From contig JAGBCQ010000015.1 of assembly GCA_017937925.1 (NCBI GenBank), positions 1 to 44,169 of the forward strand: a DNA stretch of 44,169 nt, in the 5' to 3' direction. Shown here piece by piece: positions 24,301 to 32,958 of this stretch; within the stretch, counting starts at the first letter, position 1; every line of letters begins with the position of its first letter. The stretch is from Paraprevotella sp. Its GTDB lineage: Bacteria; Bacteroidota; Bacteroidia; Bacteroidales; Bacteroidaceae. The translations under genes were made by a program, and so were the position numbers. Below the pieces are notes generated by a model. That model was not told the origin of the DNA, did not search any database, and saw only the letters and a program-made list of their open reading frames with translations.

Positions 24301-25638
24301 TTATTGAGTCTTGATGAGGAATCTCCGTAAGAATAACGAACCGGCAGTGGTAAGAGCTACGGGATAAGCCCACCAAATACCTTGCGCACCTCCATTGAGT
24401 GAGAATGCGAAAATATAACTGAGTGGCAAGGAAATAAGGATGTAGCAAATAAAAGCATAGCGCATCAAAGGGCGCACATCGGCAATACCGCGCAATGAAT
24501 TAGCAAAATTGACTTGCAAACCATCGCCCAATTGGTACAGCACGAATGGGAAAATCATGCTGATTACAATGTGACGCACCTCTGCATCATCGGTAAACCA
24601 TGAACATATTACAGGTGCGAACAGCGCAATAGAACCCGCTAAAACAATACCGGCGGAAAGAATCATTAGATAACCAGAAAATGCACTTCTACGCACGTTG
24701 GGTAAGTCGTTCGTTCCATAGAAATGACTGACGCGCACAGCTACGGCTGCACCGATTCCGTAATAAATCATAAAGCAAATGGACCCGATATTGGTCATGA
24801 CCTGATGGGCAGCCAGAGAGGCAGAACCTAACCAACCTTGCATAATAGCACATAATGAGAACGATGCTGTTTCCATTCCCATTTGTAAAGCTAATGGTTG
24901 TCCGAGTCGATGCAGTTGTCGGCGCAGACTCCCTACCGAGTCCTTAGAGCGAAATCCGATATGATATTTTTTATAGTCCTTTCCAACTAAGAACACAAGA
25001 TATATAGCAAGGAGCATGACCAATCTTGAAAATAAGGTAGAGATACCGGCACCGAAAAGTCCCCATTCGGGGAAGGGGCCGATACCGTAAATAAGTAACC
25101 AGTTTCCTATGATGTTCAAAAGGTTAGCCATCAGCATAATCCACATGGGCGTTTGAGTTTTGCCAATGCCGTCGAAAAACTGTTTGAATCCGTTGAAAAG
25201 CGTTTGAAGGGGTAGGGATAGCAGAACAACAATGTAATATGGACGTATTTCAGGAAGTAGTTCTGTAGGTTGTCCCATCATCGGTATGAAGAAATACAAG
25301 GTGCCCATGACAATGAGCAATGCCATACCTAAAATCCCATTTATTTGCAAGCCGGCACGCAATGTCTTTCCGGCTTCCTTTATTTCGTCTTTGGCATGGA
25401 ATGGTCCGACAACCGGTGTGATGGCATAAGAATATCCTAAAGCCAATACTAAGACCAATGTAATGACGTTGTTGACGAATCCCGCTGCTGCCAATGATGA
25501 AGTGCTATATTGCCCCACCATGATAGTGTCCGCTAATCCTTGCACAATGCTACCAAGTTGTCCGATGATGATAGGGACACCCAAAACCTGCAATGAGTAG
25601 ATGTGTCGGCGGTATGTAACGGGATTGTTGACTTGCAT
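24301..25638 (-). CDS. MATE family efflux transporter
   Basis: 445 residues, twelve membrane helices in two similar halves. The N-terminal half contains IIIGQLGSIVQGLADTIMVGQYS and GYSYAITPVVGPFHAKDEI; the second half repeats the pattern with QMGMETASFSLCAIMQGWLG and GIGAAVAVRVSHFYG. These are typical of the NorM/DinF-like MATE families, which export cationic compounds using sodium or proton gradients. It is last in the long his-lys run, 36 bases behind the glycosyltransferase. Substrate unknown. Confidence 0.92.
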   Translation of the reverse strand: MQVNNPVTYRRHIYSLQVLGVPIIIGQLGSIVQGLADTIMVGQYSTSSLAAAGFVNNVITLVLVLALGYSYAITPVVGPFHAKDEIKEAGKTLRAGLQINGILGMALLIVMGTLYFFIPMMGQPTELLPEIRPYYIVVLLSLPLQTLFNGFKQFFDGIGKTQTPMWIMLMANLLNIIGNWLLIYGIGPFPEWGLFGAGISTLFSRLVMLLAIYLVFLVGKDYKKYHIGFRSKDSVGSLRRQLHRLGQPLALQMGMETASFSLCAIMQGWLGSASLAAHQVMTNIGSICFMIYYGIGAAVAVRVSHFYGTNDLPNVRRSAFSGYLMILSAGIVLAGSIALFAPVICSWFTDDAEVRHIVISMIFPFVLYQLGDGLQVNFANSLRGIADVRPLMRYAFICYILISLPLSYIFAFSLNGGAQGIWWAYPVALTTAGSLFLRRFLIKTQ

Positions 25639-25674
25639 GACAATATCTTTTTACGATGATGTTATTACAATGAT

Positions 25675-26847
25675 TTAATAAGCTTTGCGGTAGAAAATAC
25701 GTTTCTCGCATCGACTGTGTTTGAACCACGAACTGACCTCCCACCATAGTATTCTTGATTCTAACCAAAGGAAAGGAAGATAAAAAGTCGATTCCCCGAT
25801 GGCCTTACACGAACGGTTGAACCAGTATATCTTGCACAGGATTAGAATCATGAAGAACAGAGACGTCAATCCGGTAGCTAACCATTGCTGGTGTAGGATG
25901 CTCCAAATGAGCGTACCTGCAAATGCCCAATAGAAGAGATGGATAAACAATTGTTTTAGCACGAACATGAAACGGTATGCGTTTTTTGTCTTGAAGTGGC
26001 GTCGCGTTTCATAGTAAAATGCACGTTGCAGTTGCCAGTTGGCGCTGGTGTCAGGACTTTTGCATATCATTTTGGCTTCGGACGACAAAACAACTGCTGT
26101 ATTGGTTTTAGTACCGTGCCTGTTGACAAGCAGTTCCGCTGCGCCTTCAAGCAGTTTGACATCTTCAAGGAAACCTTTGTGTTCCAAAAACAAGCTTTTG
26201 CGATAAGCGAAATTCGCAGGATGACATCTGTATGCCTTATGAGTCATAGCCCATGTAAGGTATTGGAACTCATGGAACAAGTTGTAGAATGATGATTTCC
26301 TATGAAGCCATTTCTGATGCTCGGTATGATTGGCACATCCTAAAACTATTTGTGTTTTTGCGGTAAACGCTTTTGATATTTCACTGATCCAGTTTGACGT
26401 TTGTGGATAGCAGTCCGGTTCAACAAACAACACCCAATCGTAAAGAGCTGCTTTAATACCGATGGTCAGTGCCAATTTTTTCGGACTCAAATTCCGTGTG
26501 CCGGAAGGTATGAAAGTGTGTCGTAGATGCAAATATTTCAGCTCCAGATATTTGAGAACGTCCTCTGTCTCGTCGGTGGAGGCGTTGTTCACAACGATGA
26601 CTTCAAATTGTTCGTAGTCCTGTTCAAGAATATGTGGCAGATTGCGACGTAACTTGTCAGCCTCATTATGAGCTATGACAACCACCGATACAGGTTCTTT
26701 GGATATGGGTGATGGTTGTGCTTTTTGTTTGCGGACGATGCGTGCCACTTTGAAATAAGAGAGGGAGAATATAAAATGTGCTGCCCATATCAACGTAAAG
26801 CAGATATAGACAGCATATTCAATTACTATAGGACAAAGCGCACTCAT
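25675..26847 (-). CDS. membrane-anchored family 2 glycosyltransferase
   Basis: 390 residues. An N-terminal membrane helix (about 8-30), then a GT-A domain: VSVVVIAHNEADKLRRNLPHIL, IVVNNASTDET and the DxD-like FVEPDCYPQ (near 150). Two further membrane helices occur at about 310-350. The acceptor-site region HRKSSFYNLFHEFQYLTWA and the tail rich in aromatic residues suggest a lipid-linked sugar acceptor. It begins directly at the lysA stop with no gap, so it is co-transcribed with lysA. Donor and product unknown. Confidence 0.88.
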   Translation of the reverse strand: MSALCPIVIEYAVYICFTLIWAAHFIFSLSYFKVARIVRKQKAQPSPISKEPVSVVVIAHNEADKLRRNLPHILEQDYEQFEVIVVNNASTDETEDVLKYLELKYLHLRHTFIPSGTRNLSPKKLALTIGIKAALYDWVLFVEPDCYPQTSNWISEISKAFTAKTQIVLGCANHTEHQKWLHRKSSFYNLFHEFQYLTWAMTHKAYRCHPANFAYRKSLFLEHKGFLEDVKLLEGAAELLVNRHGTKTNTAVVLSSEAKMICKSPDTSANWQLQRAFYYETRRHFKTKNAYRFMFVLKQLFIHLFYWAFAGTLIWSILHQQWLATGLTSLFFMILILCKIYWFNRSCKAIGESTFYLPFLWLESRILWWEVSSWFKHSRCEKRIFYRKAY

Positions 26848-28008
26848 TTATACAAAGTCTTCGGTTGTATATCCTTTAGGCAGTTCTCTGCAATTATATC
26901 CTGATGCCATAATCTCACCGTAAGCACCGGCCGAACGTATGGCCAACAAATCGCCTCTGTGACAACGGTTCAAATCGAAAGCCTTGACAAATACATCGCT
27001 TGACTCGCAGATAGGACCTACAACATCGTAAGTCTCTTTAGGTTCGTCATTACTTAGATTCTCAATACAATGGAAGGCTTGGTACAATGCAGGGCGAATT
27101 AAGTCGGTCATACCGGAATCTACAATTGCGAATTGCTTGTAGGTCGCTTGTTTTACGTATAATACTTTCGTTATCAGACTTCCACACTGTCCTACGACGG
27201 CACGGCCTAATTCGAAATGCAGTTGTTGTCCCGGTCGCAAGTTCAAGTGTTTATGGTAAGTACGGAAATACTCGTCGAAAGAGGGGATAGGTACTTCGTT
27301 GGGATGATGATAGTCTATGCCCAAACCGCCCCCCACATTGATGTTTTGCACTTGTATGTGATGACGTTCCAACTGGTCTTGTAACTCGTTGACACGGTTG
27401 CATAATGCCACGAAGTCGCCCATTTCAAGAATTTGCGAACCGATGTGGAAATGCAGTCCGATGAACTCAACGTGATTCATGCCTGCGGCAATCTCAATGA
27501 CCTTTTCCATGTCGGCCATGTCAATGCCGAACTTGTTTTCTGCCAAACCGGTGGTGATGTTGGCGTGAGTGTGAGCTCCTACGTTGGGATTGATTCGGAA
27601 GGATACTTTGGCTATCTTTCCTTTGGCTTTAGCCAACTCGTTAATGACTTCCAGTTCCGGTATGCTTTCTACGTTGAAGTAAGCAATTCCGGCATCTAAT
27701 CCTAAATTGATTTCCCAATCGCTTTTGCCCACACCGGCATATACAATCTTGTGAGCCGGAAAACCGTTTTCCAAAGCAGCCTTAATTTCGCCACCGCTGA
27801 CGCAATCCGCTCCAAAGCCTGCCTGACTGATGACACGCAACACTTTTGGGTTGGCATTGGCTTTGACTGCATAATGCACATGGTAGTTGCTGTGTTTGTC
27901 GGTTTCTGATTTGATGGCATCCAAAGTCTGTCGGAGTAGTTCCGTATCATAATAATAGAACGGTGTTGCCACCGTTCTGAATTTATCTATAGGGAATGAA
28001 CCTTTCAT
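26848..28008 (-). CDS. lysA: diaminopimelate decarboxylase
   Basis: 386 residues from the ATG at 28008-28006. A longer in-frame reading to 28110 would overlap lysC heavily and adds an unrelated N-terminus, so I reject it. PLP lysine is Lys49 in HYAVKANANP. Other landmarks: LHFHIGSQI, NVGGGLGIDY and GPICESSDVF (dimer-supplied Cys), and a C-terminal SAGAYGEIMASGYN. Makes lysine from meso-diaminopimelate. 10 bases after lysC, so the first and last steps of lysine synthesis are adjacent. Confidence 0.95.
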   Translation of the reverse strand: MKGSFPIDKFRTVATPFYYYDTELLRQTLDAIKSETDKHSNYHVHYAVKANANPKVLRVISQAGFGADCVSGGEIKAALENGFPAHKIVYAGVGKSDWEINLGLDAGIAYFNVESIPELEVINELAKAKGKIAKVSFRINPNVGAHTHANITTGLAENKFGIDMADMEKVIEIAAGMNHVEFIGLHFHIGSQILEMGDFVALCNRVNELQDQLERHHIQVQNINVGGGLGIDYHHPNEVPIPSFDEYFRTYHKHLNLRPGQQLHFELGRAVVGQCGSLITKVLYVKQATYKQFAIVDSGMTDLIRPALYQAFHCIENLSNDEPKETYDVVGPICESSDVFVKAFDLNRCHRGDLLAIRSAGAYGEIMASGYNCRELPKGYTTEDFV

Positions 28009-28018
28009 TTGACTTCGA

Positions 28019-29338
28019 TTATTTGTTGAACAACGTATCGCTAAGTGACTGAAGCGCACGTTTTTTGTCTTCTTCCTTAACCAAGAAAGAAATGTTATGG
28101 TTGCTACCACCGTACGAAATCATTTGAACAGGAATTTCCTTTAAGGCTTGGGTGGCGAGACTTTCAAAGCCAACGTTGTGCCATGCAAGGTCGCCAACAA
28201 CACAGATGATACACATGTTCTCGTTGACGGTAACTGTACCGTATTTCATCAAGTCGGCAATAATATCCTTTAAGTATGATTTGTTGTCAATGGTTACGGA
28301 TACACCTACTTCGGAAGTGCTAACCATATCGATACTTGTCTTGTAACTCTCGAATATTTCGAACACCTTGCGTAAGAATCCGTGAGCCAACAGCATACGG
28401 CTGGATTGGATTTGGATGGAAGTGATGTTATCCTTTGCAGCAACGGCTTTAATCTTACCATATTGAATCTCATTATTGATAATTGTACCGGGAGCCGTCG
28501 GATCCATTGTGTTGAGAAGTCTTACAGGTACTCCCGAGAACTTAGCAGGTTGGATGCAAGTAGGGTGTAGGATTTTGGCACCGAAGTATGCGAGTTCTGC
28601 CGCTTCTTCAAAATAGAGCTGACGAACGGGCTCAGTATGATCGACAATACGTGGGTCATTGTTGTGCATACCGTCAATGTCGGTCCAAATTTGTATTTCT
28701 TCACTCATCAATGCCGCTCCAATGAGACAAGCGGTATAGTCGGAACCGCCACGCAACAAGTTGTCGATTTCACCGTAAGCGTTGCGGCAGATGAAACCTT
28801 GGGTGATATAAATTTCATAACCGGGGTTTGCTTCGAATATATCAGTTGCTTTTTCCTTGATATAGTTGAAGTCCGGTTCTGAATTTTTGTCGGTACGCAT
28901 GAAGTCAAGAGCCGAAAGCAGAACAGTCTTTACACCACACTCTTTAAGGTAGTTGGTTACCATATTCGTGCTGATGATTTCTCCTTGAGCCAATACCATC
29001 TTCTCTTCGAAAGATGTAAATAAGATTTTGGTGAAACTGCGTAAATAGTCAAATTCCTCCTTCAAGAACTCCAATGTCTTTTGTTTGTATTCCTCAGTGG
29101 CATACAACTCGTTGACATGAGCGCGATACTTCTGTTCCAATTGGTTGATGATGTTGTTAGCGCCTTCGGGATTCTTTTTGTAAAGGTAATCGGAAATCTC
29201 GACTAATGTGTTGGTTGTTCCTGACATAGCAGAAAGAACGACAATCTTGGAAGTGCCGTCTTGCGTAATCAGTTGGCAAACATCTTTCATTCTTTGTGCG
29301 GAACCAACAGATGTTCCACCGAATTTCATTACTTTCAT
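28019..29338 (-). CDS. lysC: aspartate kinase, monofunctional
   Basis: 439 residues. Kinase domain with KFGGTSVGSA at residues 5-14, SAMSGTTN, and RGGSDYTACLIGAAL, then two ACT domains (from about 300) that bind the feedback inhibitor, probably lysine. No homoserine dehydrogenase part follows, so it is not the bifunctional ThrA type. It phosphorylates aspartate at the head of the lysine, threonine and methionine pathways. It is followed by lysA, which supports a lysine-directed isoform. ftsE lies 14 bases upstream. Confidence 0.95.
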   Translation of the reverse strand: MKVMKFGGTSVGSAQRMKDVCQLITQDGTSKIVVLSAMSGTTNTLVEISDYLYKKNPEGANNIINQLEQKYRAHVNELYATEEYKQKTLEFLKEEFDYLRSFTKILFTSFEEKMVLAQGEIISTNMVTNYLKECGVKTVLLSALDFMRTDKNSEPDFNYIKEKATDIFEANPGYEIYITQGFICRNAYGEIDNLLRGGSDYTACLIGAALMSEEIQIWTDIDGMHNNDPRIVDHTEPVRQLYFEEAAELAYFGAKILHPTCIQPAKFSGVPVRLLNTMDPTAPGTIINNEIQYGKIKAVAAKDNITSIQIQSSRMLLAHGFLRKVFEIFESYKTSIDMVSTSEVGVSVTIDNKSYLKDIIADLMKYGTVTVNENMCIICVVGDLAWHNVGFESLATQALKEIPVQMISYGGSNHNISFLVKEEDKKRALQSLSDTLFNK

Positions 29339-29352
29339 ATCGTGATTATGTT

Positions 29353-30087
29353 TTAGTTGTTATCTTCTATATCTTCTTTTATACTTTCTGATTCAATGTC
29401 TTGCGCCGGAATGTTGCCGGTTCCTGCTGATTTGATTTTTAAGAAACCATTCTCGCAGATGTAGGCGATGCCGGGAAATGCCTCCAACAATTGTTCGTTG
29501 TGAGTACTTAGAATCACCGTTGTCCCATTCTTGCTTATGTCATACAAAAGTGATGCGGCGCGCATACCGTTCTCTTTATCCAAATTGCCTGTAGGTTCAT
29601 CGGCTAAGATGATGGCGGGTTTATTCAAAATGGAGCGTGCTATGCAAACACATTGTTGTTCTCCGCCCGATAGTTCGTAGGGCATTTTTTTGAGTTTGTC
29701 AAGCATCCCCACTTGTTCCAATACTTCACGGATACGAACTTCTCGCTCTTCCTTTTCCTCCCATCCGGTGGCGCGTAACACAAAACTAAGGTTGTCGTGA
29801 ACGTTACGGTCGGTGAGGAGTTGGAAATCTTGAAATATGATACCGAGTTTCTTACGAAGTGATGGTATCTCTTTCCTCTCAATCTCCGTCATGTCATAAT
29901 CAAGCACCATCGCTTTACCTGAATGTACATCTAATTCTCCATAGAAGGATTTTAGCAACGAACTTTTGCCTGTTCCTACCTTTCCGATGAGGTAGATAAA
30001 CTCTCCCTCTCCGGCAGTAAAATTGACGTCTCTCAGGATGATGTGTTCGTCAATGGCTATGTCAACGTGTTGGTAATCGATGCGCAT
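29353..30087 (-). CDS. ftsE: FtsE-like ABC ATPase
   Basis: About 244 residues from the ATG at 30087 (MRIDYQHVDI). A longer TTG reading to 30123 overlaps hisIE and is less likely. Walker A GKVGTGKSSLL, signature LSGGEQQCV and Walker B IILADEPTGNLD, the latter with the GNLD ending seen in FtsE/LolD/MacB-type ATPases. FtsE works with the membrane protein FtsX to trigger peptidoglycan hydrolases at division. No FtsX is next door, so partner and exact role are inferred. An acidic C-terminal tail (ESIKEDIEDNN) follows the domain. Confidence 0.8.
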   Translation of the reverse strand: MRIDYQHVDIAIDEHIILRDVNFTAGEGEFIYLIGKVGTGKSSLLKSFYGELDVHSGKAMVLDYDMTEIERKEIPSLRKKLGIIFQDFQLLTDRNVHDNLSFVLRATGWEEKEEREVRIREVLEQVGMLDKLKKMPYELSGGEQQCVCIARSILNKPAIILADEPTGNLDKENGMRAASLLYDISKNGTTVILSTHNEQLLEAFPGIAYICENGFLKIKSAGTGNIPAQDIESESIKEDIEDNN

Positions 30088-30107
30088 AAGTGTTTGTAAT
30101 AAGGCGA

Positions 30108-30722
30108 TTAGTGTTTTTGCCAACCCGGTTTGTGGCGTATCTTCAATTCTTCGACCATCTGTTCTATTCTGAGCCCTTTAGCAGTAAGCAATACGATGAG
30201 GTGGTAGAGCATATCCGAACCTTCATATATCAGGCGGTCGTTAGTGCCGTTCACAGCTTCAATGACTGCTTCCAACGCTTCTTCGCCCACTTTTTGTGCC
30301 ATACGGTTAAGGCCGTCTTTGAATAGACTGGTGGTGTATGAACCTTCCGGCATTTCCTCATGTCTCTTCTCAATAAAATCTTGCAGCTCGCTTAGGAACA
30401 TGAGAGGAGAGACCTCGTTGGTTTCGCCCCAACATGTATCTGTACCGGTATGACAAACCGGACCGTCAGGACGGACTTGTATCAGTAAACTGTCGTTATC
30501 ACAGTCGTTCTTAATGGAAACAACATTCAAGAAGTTACCACTTGTTTCTCCTTTTGTCCAAAGGCGATTTTTTGTACGACTGAAGAACGTAACTTTTCCT
30601 GTTTCTACTGTTTTGTCGTATGCTTCACGGTTCATGTAACCCAACATCAGTACGTTTTTCGTTTCTGCGTCCTGTATGATAGCGGGTACCAATCCGTTCA
30701 TTTTATCAAAGTCAATGGTCAT
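30108..30722 (-). CDS. hisIE: bifunctional phosphoribosyl-AMP cyclohydrolase / phosphoribosyl-ATP pyrophosphatase
   Basis: 204 residues with two domains. HisI (1-105) has VPAIIQDAETKNVLMLGYMN, SRTKNRLWTKGETSGN and the metal-binding Cys/His residues in DGPVCHTGTDTCWG. HisE (110-204) has EEMPEGSYTTSLF and QKVGEEALEAVIEA (Mg-binding acidic helix). It does steps 2 and 3 of histidine synthesis. 22 bases after hisF in the operon hisH-hisA-hisF-hisIE. The stop codon lies just before the ftsE start. Confidence 0.96.
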   Translation of the reverse strand: MTIDFDKMNGLVPAIIQDAETKNVLMLGYMNREAYDKTVETGKVTFFSRTKNRLWTKGETSGNFLNVVSIKNDCDNDSLLIQVRPDGPVCHTGTDTCWGETNEVSPLMFLSELQDFIEKRHEEMPEGSYTTSLFKDGLNRMAQKVGEEALEAVIEAVNGTNDRLIYEGSDMLYHLIVLLTAKGLRIEQMVEELKIRHKPGWQKH

Positions 30723-30744
30723 ATTATTTTGAGTTCGTTATTTT

Positions 30745-31503
30745 TTATATTCTTACGTTAATACCTTCGTTCTTGAGCCAAAATTTGAGTTCCGGTATCG
30801 AAATCTCTCCAAAATGGAACACGCTGGCAGCCAATGCCGCGTCGCTCTTACCTTCAACAAACGTGTCGCAGAAATGTTCTTTGCGTCCTGCACCGCCCGA
30901 TGCGATGACAGGTATAGTGAGTTCTTCCGAAAGGCGCGCCAAAGCTTGGTTGGCGTAGCCGTTTTTCACACCATCATGATCCATTGAAGTAAACAATATC
31001 TCTCCGGCTCCTCTGTCGCACACCTCTTTAGCCCAATCGAATAGGGTGCGTTCCGTTTTGATGCGTCCGCCGTTCAGAAAACAATACCATCCTTCTTCGG
31101 TTTCTTTTGCATCGATAGCCACTACACACACTTGTGAACCGAAATGATTTGTAATCTCGTTTATCAGATTCGGGTTTCTAAGGGCTGCTGAATTGATGCT
31201 TACTTTGTCGGCTCCTGCATTCAGCAGTCGTTCTACGTCCGCCAACTCATTGATACCGCCACCGACAGTAAAGGGAATAGAAATTTCGGCTGCCACACGA
31301 CCTACCATGTCAGTGAAAGTCTTTCGTCCTTCATGGCTGGCAGTAATGTCTAGATAGACCAATTCGTCAGCTCCTTGCTCGCTGTAGGCTTTGCCCAATT
31401 CTACGGGGTCGCCAGCTTGTCGGAGATTGACGAAGTTCGTGCCTTTAACGGTTTGTCCGTTCTTTACGTCAAGGCATGGTATGATACGTTTTGCCAAAGC
31501 CAT
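30745..31503 (-). CDS. hisF: imidazole glycerol phosphate synthase, cyclase subunit
   Basis: 252 residues, (beta/alpha)8 barrel. Catalytic Asp12 in [13 protein letters not shown] and second Asp in VVAIDAKE (near 130). Phosphate loops [11 protein letters not shown] and [11 protein letters not shown] complete the half-barrel repeat. Uses ammonia delivered by HisH through the barrel to make imidazole glycerol phosphate and AICAR. Follows hisA by 4 bases. Confidence 0.97.
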   Translation of the reverse strand: MALAKRIIPCLDVKNGQTVKGTNFVNLRQAGDPVELGKAYSEQGADELVYLDITASHEGRKTFTDMVGRVAAEISIPFTVGGGINELADVERLLNAGADKVSINSAALRNPNLINEITNHFGSQVCVVAIDAKETEEGWYCFLNGGRIKTERTLFDWAKEVCDRGAGEILFTSMDHDGVKNGYANQALARLSEELTIPVIASGGAGRKEHFCDTFVEGKSDAALAASVFHFGEISIPELKFWLKNEGINVRI

Positions 31504-31507
31504 ATTC

Positions 31508-32239
31508 TTATCTTTGTTTTTCAGCCCAGAAGGCTAATTCGTTCAATGAAATTTTACCCTCGTAAATGGCTTTCCCAAATACGACGGAAGGTATCCCGGC
31601 ATCGTTTAATTCAATGATGTCCGCCATACCACTTACACCACCGCTCGCAATGAGTGCGCACTCAGGAAATTCTTTCATGATTTCTTTATAGAGTGGGGTG
31701 GCAGGACCTTGCAACATGCCGTCCTTGCTGATTTCTGTACAAAGTACGTGTTTGATGCCTTTATCCAAGTAGTTATGAAGGAAGGGGATAAGTTGTTCGC
31801 CGCTGTCCTCTTTCCAACCGTTGATGGAAATCAGACCGTTCTTTACGTCGGCTCCTAAAATCATTCTTTCGCTACCGTATGTAGCAGCCCACGTCATGAA
31901 GGTTTCCGGTTGAGTTACAGCAATACTGCCTACAGTGACCATGCTCGCACCACACTCGAACGCAATGTGAAGGTCCTCGTCCGATTTAATGCCTCCTCCG
32001 AAATCAATCTTTAGATTCGTAGCAGATGCGATGCGTTCTAAAACGGTATGATTGACGATGTGTTTGGAACGGGCGCCATCGAGGTCCACGATGTGCAGAC
32101 GCTTGAGCCCATAGTTCTCAAACTCACGAGCAACGGCAACGGGATCTTCGTTGTACGTTTTCTGTGTAGCATAATCGCCTTTGGTCAGTCGTACGCACTT
32201 ACCGTCTATAATATCTATGGCGGGTACTAACTCTATCAT
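31508..32239 (-). CDS. hisA: ProFAR isomerase (HisA)
   Basis: 243 residues, barrel related to HisF. Catalytic Asp9 in [14 protein letters not shown]; second catalytic Asp near 130 in [10 protein letters not shown]; phosphate loops [11 protein letters not shown] and [11 protein letters not shown]. Catalyses the Amadori rearrangement in histidine synthesis. It overlaps the hisH stop by 4 bases. Confidence 0.96.
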   Translation of the reverse strand: MIELVPAIDIIDGKCVRLTKGDYATQKTYNEDPVAVAREFENYGLKRLHIVDLDGARSKHIVNHTVLERIASATNLKIDFGGGIKSDEDLHIAFECGASMVTVGSIAVTQPETFMTWAATYGSERMILGADVKNGLISINGWKEDSGEQLIPFLHNYLDKGIKHVLCTEISKDGMLQGPATPLYKEIMKEFPECALIASGGVSGMADIIELNDAGIPSVVFGKAIYEGKISLNELAFWAEKQR

Positions 32240-32832
32240 ACTGTCAAGTCTAAAAAGTTTTTGATGATTTTCTCGCCGATGCTACCGCTTTTTTCGGGAT
32301 GAAACTGAGTGGCGTAGAAGTTGTCCCTTTGCAATGCTGCGCTGAAAGGAAGAATATAATCGGTAGTTGCCACAGTATGCGGGTTGACAGGTACATAGAA
32401 ACTATGTACGAAATAGACGAAATCGTTCTCTTGAAGTCCTTTGAACAAATCACCTTTAAGATTGTTCAAAGTGTTCCAACCCATGTGGGGAACTTTATCT
32501 TCATGTTTATGCGGACGAAACTTAACGACATCCACGTCAAAGATGCCTAAGCAATCGGTGTCGCTCTCCTCAGAATGTCTGCACATCAGTTGTTGGCCGA
32601 TACAAATGCCTAAAACCGGTTGTTTGAGGTCCTTGATTAGTCGGTCCAATTGATGTTCACGCAAGTAGGTCATTGTGCTTCCTGCCTCTCCTTGACCGGG
32701 AAATAGAACGCGGTCAGCCCGTCTCAAGACGTCAGGCTCATCAGTAAGAATAGGTTCTATCCCTAAACGTTTCAGTGCGTTGATGACAGAACAAATATTT
32801 CCTGCGTTGTATTTTACGATGGCAACTTCCAT
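32236..32832 (-). CDS. hisH: imidazole glycerol phosphate synthase, glutaminase subunit
   Basis: 198 residues, class I glutamine amidotransferase. Nucleophile Cys77 in VLGICIGQQ, oxyanion segment PGQGEAG (near 45), and catalytic His/Glu in TQFHPEKSG near the C-terminus. Supplies ammonia to HisF. First gene of the long operon; the TATCTTTG element at 32865-32872 lies 33 bases upstream. Confidence 0.97.
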   Translation of the reverse strand: MEVAIVKYNAGNICSVINALKRLGIEPILTDEPDVLRRADRVLFPGQGEAGSTMTYLREHQLDRLIKDLKQPVLGICIGQQLMCRHSEESDTDCLGIFDVDVVKFRPHKHEDKVPHMGWNTLNNLKGDLFKGLQENDFVYFVHSFYVPVNPHTVATTDYILPFSAALQRDNFYATQFHPEKSGSIGEKIIKNFLDLTV

Positions 32833-32864
32833 TCTTTCTCTCTATTTTCGTCTAATGATGACTG

Positions 32865-32872
32865 CAAAGATA
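32865..32872 (-). promoter_or_regulatory. hisH: -7 element of the his-ftsE-lys operon
   Basis: TATCTTTG on the minus strand, exact consensus, 33 bases before the hisH ATG. No His-rich leader peptide is present, so classical attenuation is unlikely. Confidence 0.55.
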
Positions 32873-32958
32873 CGAAAATTAGCAGTACAGAGAGCATAAA
32901 CACAGCGAAAAAACAGGTTCACGTTACATTTAGTCGTTAAAAAACTTATAGTGAATAA

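Noticed and set aside
27999-28110. lysA start at 28110
   Set aside because: It overlaps lysC by about 90 bases and gives an N-terminus unlike other LysA proteins; the ATG at 28008 fits spacing and family.
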